The notes under the pieces were generated by a model. The model did no database searches, was not told the origin of the DNA, and saw only the letters and a list, made by a program, of their open reading frames with translations. This document shows positions 61,543-64,000 of a stretch of DNA of 64,000 bases, in pieces; position 1 is the stretch's first letter; each line of letters opens with the position of its first letter. This stretch comes from an uncultured Pontibacter sp. (GTDB taxonomy: Bacteria > Bacteroidota > Bacteroidia > Cytophagales > Hymenobacteraceae): positions 1-64,000 of the forward strand of contig NZ_CANLMZ010000015.1 of the NCBI RefSeq assembly GCF_947492645.1, written 5' to 3'. Both the position numbers and the translations under genes were made by a program.

Positions 61543-61711
61543 ACCACTAGCCTTAAACGAAGCGTATATAGTATGGAATATACTTGATTTTAGCGTTTAA
61601 ATTAAGTTTTACCTATATTTGGGCTTGTTTCTGCTAAAACATCGTATAAACTAAATCTTTTACGTTTAGCAGATACAAGGGCACCCATCAGGGATAAAGA
61701 TTAGATTACAC

Positions 61712-62359
61712 ATGAATTTTTTGTTGATAGCAATATTAGCCGTAGTAGCATACTTAATCGGTTCTATTTGTACAGCTGTTTGGTTGGGCAAAGTTTATTA
61801 CGGCATAGACATAAGAAAGCACGGCAGCGGAAACTCCGGAGCCACTAATACATTCAGGGTGCTAGGTAAAAAGCCGGGCACCATTGTTATGCTGATCGAT
61901 ATTTTTAAAGGTTGGGCAGCTACCTCTTTAGCCGGTTTGCTGGTTGTTTTTGATGCAGTTCCGGTACAAAACCTGGTCTTTTTCCAGTTGCTGTTTGGTG
62001 CCTTGGCTGTAGTAGGGCATATATTTCCGGTGTACGAGCGCTTTAAAGGCGGTAAAGGAGTAGCCACACTTTTAGGTATGATGCTGGCCATTCAGCCTGA
62101 AGTGGCGCTGGTATGCATGGTTATCTTTGTGGTTGTGCTGTTTACATCACGTTATGTATCACTGGGATCTATGATTGCAGCACTTGCCTTCCCGATGCTG
62201 TTGCTTTTGCACCCGCGCTTTCACCCGGATAACCCTATCCTGATTATATTCGGATTTATACTTTTTGCAGTAGTGGTGTTAACGCACCGTAAAAACATAA
62301 ACCGACTGATAGCCGGCGAAGAAAGCAAGGCTAACATTGGTATAGGACGCAAAAAATAA
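61712..62359 (+). CDS. plsY: Acyl-phosphate:glycerol-3-phosphate acyltransferase PlsY
   Basis: A 215-aa inner-membrane enzyme with five predicted helices, transferring the acyl group from acyl-phosphate to glycerol-3-phosphate as the first step of phospholipid synthesis. Diagnostic loops: GKVYYGIDIRKHGSGNSGAT (with SGNSGATN), FKGGKGVATLLG for phosphate binding, and VLTHRKNINRLIAGEESK at the C-terminus. Normal length. It is 170 nt after the giant gene. A terminator follows. Confidence 0.95.
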   Translation: MNFLLIAILAVVAYLIGSICTAVWLGKVYYGIDIRKHGSGNSGATNTFRVLGKKPGTIVMLIDIFKGWAATSLAGLLVVFDAVPVQNLVFFQLLFGALAVVGHIFPVYERFKGGKGVATLLGMMLAIQPEVALVCMVIFVVVLFTSRYVSLGSMIAALAFPMLLLLHPRFHPDNPILIIFGFILFAVVVLTHRKNINRLIAGEESKANIGIGRKK

Positions 62360-62382
62360 GGTACAAAGTATAACCATCAGCT

Positions 62383-62419
62383 AAAAAGCCACTCTTTACT
62401 GCAAGGGTGGCTTTTTTTT
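62383..62419 (+). terminator. Terminator after plsY
   Basis: Stem AAAAAGCCACTCTT/AAGGGTGGCTTTTT with one G-T pair and a 5-nt loop, then T run. An AAGTATAA word lies 15 nt upstream. Confidence 0.88.
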
Positions 62420-62456
62420 GTAACTTTAAGTCAAAACCAAAACGTAACCACTAGCT

Positions 62457-63821
62457 ATGGTAAACCAATATATCAACGAGAACAAAGACCGTTTTATAAA
62501 CGAGTTGCTGGACATGCTGCGCATACCCTCTGTAAGCGCCGATGCCAAGTTTAAGCAGGATGTAATGCGCACAGCTGAGTTTGTGAAGCAGCGCCTGATA
62601 GATGCCGGTGCAGACAACGTGGAGCTGGTAGAGACAGCGGGCAACCCTGTAGTATACGGCGAGAAAATAATAGACCCGAACCTGCCAACCGTTATTGTTT
62701 ACGGTCACTATGATGTACAACCAGCAGACCCTTACGAGCTTTGGACCTCGCCTCCATTCGAGCCAGTTATAAAAGACGGTAACATTTACGCACGCGGCGC
62801 CTGCGATGATAAAGGGCAGATGTACATGCACGTAAAGGCTTTCGAAACCATGATGCAGACGGGCACGCTAACCTGCAACGTTAAGTTCATGATTGAAGGC
62901 GAAGAGGAAGTGGGCTCTGTGAACCTGGCTACTTTTGTTAAAGAGAACAAAGACAGATTAACAGGCGATGTGATCCTGATATCAGATACAGGCATGCTGG
63001 GCAACGACACGCCATCTATTACGGCTGGCTTGCGCGGCTTAAGTTATGTAGAGGTAGAAGTTACAGGCCCTAACCGCGACCTGCACTCTGGTTTGTACGG
63101 CGGTGCTGTAGCCAACCCAATAAACATACTTTGCCAGATGATTGCCTCGCTGCACGACGAGAACAACCACATTACCATACCTAGTTTTTACGACAATGTA
63201 GAGGAACTAAGCAGAGAAGAACGCGCTGAGATGGCCCGCGCTCCTTTTGACCTGGACAAGTATAAGAAAGCACTTGATCTAGGTGATGTTCACGGCGAAG
63301 ATGGATATGTAACGATGGAACGCAATTCCATCCGTCCAACGCTTGATGTAAATGGCATATGGGGTGGCTATACCGGCGAGGGAGCTAAAACAGTTATTCC
63401 GTCAAAGGCTTTTGCTAAAATCTCGATGCGCCTGGTGCCTAACCAGACCTCTGAAGAAATCACAGAGAAGTTTAAGAAGCACTTTGAAAGTATAGCGCCT
63501 GCAAGTGTAAAAGTTGAGGTAAAGCCGCACCATGGCGGAGAGCCTGTAGTTACGCCAACAGATTCTGTGGCTTACCTGGCCGCTGCCAAAGCTTACGAAG
63601 AAACATTTGGCGTAAAGCCGATTCCAGTTCGTAGCGGTGGTTCTATTCCGATTGTGGCAATGTTTAAATCAGAGCTTGGCCTGGATTCTGTGCTGATGGG
63701 ATTTGGGTTGGACTCGGATGCGATACATTCTCCTAACGAGCACTTCGGCATATTTAATTACATGAAAGGCATCGAAACAATACCGATGTTCTACAAGCAC
63801 TTTGCTGAGATGAAAAAGTAG
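62457..63821 (+). CDS. M20 family dipeptidase
   Basis: A 454-aa zinc-dependent M20 dipeptidase (carnosinase/DapE-like clan). The metal ligands are in VYGHYDVQPADPYELW (His and Asp), the catalytic or bridging region in GACDDKGQMYMHVKA, and the Glu pair in MIEGEEEVGSVNL. The dimerisation lid domain lies at about 185-320. C-terminal PNEHFGIFNYMKGIETIP holds the last His. Cytosolic, no signal peptide. Likely degrades peptides or dipeptides; substrate unknown. Single gene closed by a strong terminator. Confidence 0.93.
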   Translation: MVNQYINENKDRFINELLDMLRIPSVSADAKFKQDVMRTAEFVKQRLIDAGADNVELVETAGNPVVYGEKIIDPNLPTVIVYGHYDVQPADPYELWTSPPFEPVIKDGNIYARGACDDKGQMYMHVKAFETMMQTGTLTCNVKFMIEGEEEVGSVNLATFVKENKDRLTGDVILISDTGMLGNDTPSITAGLRGLSYVEVEVTGPNRDLHSGLYGGAVANPINILCQMIASLHDENNHITIPSFYDNVEELSREERAEMARAPFDLDKYKKALDLGDVHGEDGYVTMERNSIRPTLDVNGIWGGYTGEGAKTVIPSKAFAKISMRLVPNQTSEEITEKFKKHFESIAPASVKVEVKPHHGGEPVVTPTDSVAYLAAAKAYEETFGVKPIPVRSGGSIPIVAMFKSELGLDSVLMGFGLDSDAIHSPNEHFGIFNYMKGIETIPMFYKHFAEMKK

Positions 63822-63829
63822 GTACTATG

Positions 63830-63883
63830 AGTATACAAACGAAAAAGCCCGCTATAAGTAGCGGGCTTTTTCGTTTGTATACT
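63830..63883 (+). terminator. Bidirectional terminator with 24-bp arms carrying AGTATAC
   Basis: Arms AGTATACAAACGAAAAAGCC plus CGCT and their exact complement enclose a 6-nt loop (ATAAGT). The outer ends of the arms are the iterated word AGTATAC in inverted orientation, as seen for uptake words in some genomes. It terminates the M20 gene and the convergent barrel gene. Confidence 0.9.
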
Positions 63884-64000
63884 TATGGCAACCGTGAGCC
63901 TAGCAAATAACCTATACTTAGCTTAAAGCCAAAATTTTTCTGGTCCAGTTCTTTAGAGAAAGACTTAAAGCCACCGGTATTGTGCACACTCATAAAAAGT
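63883..64000 (-). CDS. Partial outer-membrane beta-barrel protein (3' end only)
   Basis: The C-terminal 38 residues of a gene entering from the right edge: LFMSVHNTGGFKSFSKELDQ then KNFGFKLSIGYLLGSRLP, stop. The alternating pattern with aromatic residues ending close to the C-terminus fits the last beta strand of an outer-membrane barrel. Its stop codon overlaps the right end of the terminator stem. The 5' part and the family are outside the window. Confidence 0.6.
   Translation of the reverse strand, partial: LFMSVHNTGGFKSFSKELDQKNFGFKLSIGYLLGSRLP

Noticed and set aside
1..64000. CRISPR array, tRNA or rRNA genes, prophage, biosynthetic gene cluster
   Set aside because: No regularly spaced direct repeats, cloverleaf-type sequence, rRNA blocks, phage structural genes, or NRPS/PKS genes were seen.

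Overview
This window comes from a member of the Bacteroidota, most likely order Cytophagales and close to Hymenobacteraceae/Pontibacter (the genus is an inference). Supporting evidence is three gliding-motility genes (gldB, gldD, gldE), a secreted protein with a type IX secretion (T9SS) sorting domain, the small ribosomal protein bTHX, a 29-residue COX24/AURKAIP1-like protein, AT-rich leaders without Shine-Dalgarno sequences, and promoter elements of the TAnnTTTG type. It looks like ordinary chromosome: no rRNA, tRNA, prophage, IS transposase or CRISPR array was seen.

Layout. 1-3 kb: a minus-strand exbB-exbD-exbD-tonB operon energising outer-membrane transport. 3.5-9.4 kb: mazG, glmM, a cysteine desulfurase, a LOG-family enzyme and hemH. 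9.7-13.5 kb: the ribosome-assembly GTPases era and der, then three tandem tiny acidic lipoproteins, one of them only 58 aa. 13.7-18.2 kb: a TPR-like secreted protein, a MurNAc/GlcNAc kinase-murQ pair for cell-wall sugar recycling, a cytochrome b5-like protein and an arginase-fold protein with degenerate metal ligands. 18.4-27.0 kb: fatty-acid beta-oxidation, with an acyl-CoA ligase, then a MarR regulator with a palindromic operator on its own promoter, followed by fadN-, fadA- and fadE-like genes in the same order as the Bacillus fadNAE operon. A GIY-YIG nuclease gene bounded by inverted repeats sits between fadN and fadA, and a 103-bp multi-hairpin repeat sits between fadA and fadE.

27-45 kb: a glycosyltransferase, a secreted protein, recG, then the block gldD-gldE-ssb-mutY (minus strand), the block HU-TPR-COX24-like-rng (plus strand), a beta-barrel gene divergent from gldB-glycosyltransferase across a perfect palindrome, and several small proteins. 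44.5-51 kb: nth, an ECF sigma factor with an overlapping small gene, a truncated haemoglobin, an MFS transporter, bTHX and the T9SS cargo protein. 51.5-64 kb: uvrA, tpiA, a DUF6150-like protein, prmA, a 1591-aa exported protein, plsY, an M20 dipeptidase and the 3' end of a beta-barrel gene.

Two signals are not explained by the genes. First, the word AAGTATA(A), with its complement TTATACTT, is repeated about every few hundred bases in genes and spacers, in several reading frames, on both strands and often beside or inside terminators. It resembles a highly iterated word or a DNA-uptake-type signal. Second, a family of dispersed repeats (core TTGG..GAAGGGAGGTTAAGC) occurs three times in the window, and one copy plus an inverted partner brackets the GIY-YIG gene. 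This suggests a minimal nuclease/REP-like mobile unit.
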